DNA of 64,000 bases from Boswellia sacra (Eukaryota > Streptophyta > Magnoliopsida > Sapindales > Burseraceae), in NCBI GenBank assembly GCA_013180625.2, contig SNVD02010473.1:682001-746000 (forward strand). The letters run 5' to 3'. Made by a program: the position numbers and the translations under genes. This document shows, in pieces, positions 62,501-64,000 of the stretch (its first letter is position 1; every line of letters begins with the position of its first letter). The notes under the pieces are model-generated. The model worked only from the letters and a program-made list of their open reading frames with translations, was not told the DNA's origin and searched no databases.

Positions 62501-64000
62501 CCTTACCGTGACAAAACCACTTGTTGAAGACCATGGTTCAGATGTCCACGTGTTTGTTTCCCAAAGATAAAATGTTCCATCACTAAAGTGAAAAAAGACA
62601 TTAAATTACATCTAAACTGCTGATGTTGTTCTAATAAGAATATTGTATAAAAATAAAAGTGGGTTCTGTTATGACTGTACAATTTTGCAGCGAAAAAATA
62701 ATCTCCTGTTGGCGACCATTTAAGCATTGATATGCCACCTAGTCCCCGTCGAATGGGTGTCCCAAGCCCTGGAAATGTTAAGGTAATAAGACTATGAATC
62801 CAGATAGAATGAGGAATGCTAAATAAAAAAGCTGTAATGACATAGTAAACACATAAGATAAATTCAGCAAAAAGAGTAGATAAAAAACCGCAAAGATTTA
62901 ACTGAATGATTACAAATATTAAGAAAACTACACAGTCTACAGTTGCCATTTACATTTGTTTAGAAATAAGCTACAAGCAAATTCAATGCCTCCACCCAAA
63001 CCATATTAAGGACCCTGTTCCTCTACTGCATAAACTATAACTTCATAACACTGCATTTGGCCCATCTTTTTTTTTTTTTTTAAACTTTTCTTTTATTTAC
63101 CTATGTATATCTTGAGCCCTTTTTTTTTTTAATTAACACACAGTTGGAATATCTTGATCGTACTTGTAATAGAATCTCACCAAGTCATGCAAAGGTTCAG
63201 GCATACAAATGATTACATTCTTGCCAAGGATTACCATCCAGTCCATTTTTTAAGTTCAAATAAAAATAGATAAATAAAAAAGATCACATGTAAGAGAGGA
63301 TCATCTCATGTAAAACCCTGAGCCAGATTTAAAACAGTCCAGGATCCATGAAGTGCTGTTTTGCTATATTCCACATGCATATGCATTAAAAATTTTTCCT
63401 CAAGAGAACTCAAGTAGCTAGTTAGATATGGTGAAAGTAATCTCATCCAGTTACTTCTAAATTCATCCACCCAGCTAGTCAAAAGAATCTTGAGCGGCAA
63501 AACAAGTTCTTAAAGAAAAACTAAATAAATCTAACACTTCACTATACCTCGAGCAACATCCCAGATTGTAAACGATAAGCTCTCATATGAGGCTGATGCC
63601 AAATATGTAAAGATAGGTCAAGGAAGTCCATAATGACACTATTAAAGAGCATCCTACCAAATAAGAATAAATTGTAATAAAATATGAAATATCTGAAGAA
63701 TGGTTAGTGAAAGCAAAGCCATGAGAAAAAATTCTTATTGCACTACAGGAAACATGAGAGAAAAGACATGTGAATGATAACAATATAGGTATGCAACAAC
63801 AGCAACGATGTAGTTAATATCTAGAGCTCACATGACTCATAAAATCAAATTTACATAACACAAACTGATGCCATAAGAAAATTTATCAGGATATCTCCCA
63901 TCAGGACTCCACGAAAGGGCACTAATTTGTTCCCCATCCTGACTTTGGAGAAAATCAACTAGAATCCATCGAGTTCCAGAGCCTCTAGAAAGGGTTCCCA
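59565..64000 (-). CDS. ALADIN, WD40-repeat nuclear pore protein (C-terminal part; 5' end outside window)
   Basis: ALADIN is a WD40 scaffold of the nuclear pore complex; human mutations in its homolog cause triple-A syndrome. Nine exons are visible and join in frame: 64000-63895 (partial), 63606-63548, 62768-62681, 62582-62507, 61747-61648, 61065-61014, 60419-60282, 59922-59847 and 59627-59565. They give the C-terminal 251 residues. WD-type blocks include S-A-L-S-W-S-P-D-G-R-Y-L-A-S-A-S, F-T-I-W-D-V-A-R-G, M-L-K-W-S-P-T-G-D, G-T-F-Y-L-W-E-T, A-T-W-D-P-D-G and I-A-W-D-A-S-G. The end R-S-H-I-L-P-stop follows S-V-C-W-S-S-G. The junction between the first two visible exons uses an AT-AC intron (listed separately). 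The family call rests on G-L-G-T-P-I-R-R-G-L-G-G and neighbours, which match plant ALADIN (At3g56900). Confidence 0.87.
60256..60275. repeat. Poly-A tract in ALADIN intron
   Basis: A run of about 18 A lies just inside the intron next to the exon at 60282-60419. A 22-nt poly-T run lies at about 60809-60830 in a neighbouring intron. These are simple low-complexity tracts. Confidence 0.7.
63607..63894 (-). other. Probable U12-type AT-AC intron in ALADIN (288 nt)
   Basis: On the minus strand the intron begins ATATCCTG (U12 AT-AC consensus ATATCCTT, 7 of 8) and ends TTTAC. A perfect branch element TTCCTTGAC lies at 63625-63617, its branch A 11 nt from the 3' end, the distance typical of minor-spliceosome introns. 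Using these sites restores G-R-Y-L-A-S-A-S-Y-E-S, as expected in the WD40 repeat. GT-AG alternatives either break the frame or insert about a dozen extra residues. Confidence 0.85.

Overview
The window is nuclear DNA of a flowering plant, most likely a woody eudicot. The evidence is AT-rich sequence, multi-exon genes with short plant-type introns, plastid and mitochondrial targeting leaders on nuclear genes, MITEs and a Copia fragment. Gene order at the right end (ALADIN, then PSRP5) with a DHHC acyltransferase elsewhere in the window recalls the Arabidopsis At3g56900-At3g56930 neighbourhood. The family could be Citrus-like, but the sequence alone does not settle this.

Layout, left to right. 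1-115: a scrap of a Copia polyprotein. 0.6-0.77 kb: a MITE. 0.9-5.9 kb (+): an OXA1 mitochondrial inner-membrane insertase gene in 9 coding exons. 9.4-12.5 kb (-): a DHHC protein S-acyltransferase in 5 exons. Directly upstream of it, at 13.2-13.5 kb (+), lies the decayed C-terminal part of a NAC gene. 13.5-20 kb: gene-poor, repeat-bearing sequence. 20.0-29.9 kb (+): a GH51 alpha-L-arabinofuranosidase in 17 coding exons. 30.7-31.8 kb (-): an intact, divergent, intronless NAC gene. 32.0-32.6 kb (+): a dead second copy of the acyltransferase promoter and first exon. 35.0-38.7 kb (-): splicing factor PRP38 in 6 exons, with a hAT-type MITE in its last intron. 40.0-44.0 kb (+): phosphatidylinositol synthase. 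46.8-50.5 kb (+): a membrane RING-H2 E3 ligase. 52.0-53.6 and 57.2-57.9 kb (-): two tandem plastid ribosomal protein PSRP5 genes. 59.6-64.0 kb (-): the C-terminal 251 residues of the nuclear pore WD40 protein ALADIN, cut by the window edge.

The genes are mostly unrelated housekeeping functions: mitochondrial insertase, plastid ribosome, splicing, lipid synthesis, nuclear pore and cell-wall hydrolysis. They do not form one pathway. Three observations stand out. (1) An inverted duplication of a head-to-head acyltransferase/NAC gene pair flanks the arabinofuranosidase, and each copy has kept a different gene of the pair. (2) ALADIN has a probable U12-type AT-AC intron with a near-consensus donor and a perfect branch site. 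(3) Phosphatidylinositol synthase has a GC-AG intron and a three-codon upstream ORF ending 9 nt before the start codon. Exon boundaries were derived by hand from splice motifs and reading-frame continuity, without transcript data.
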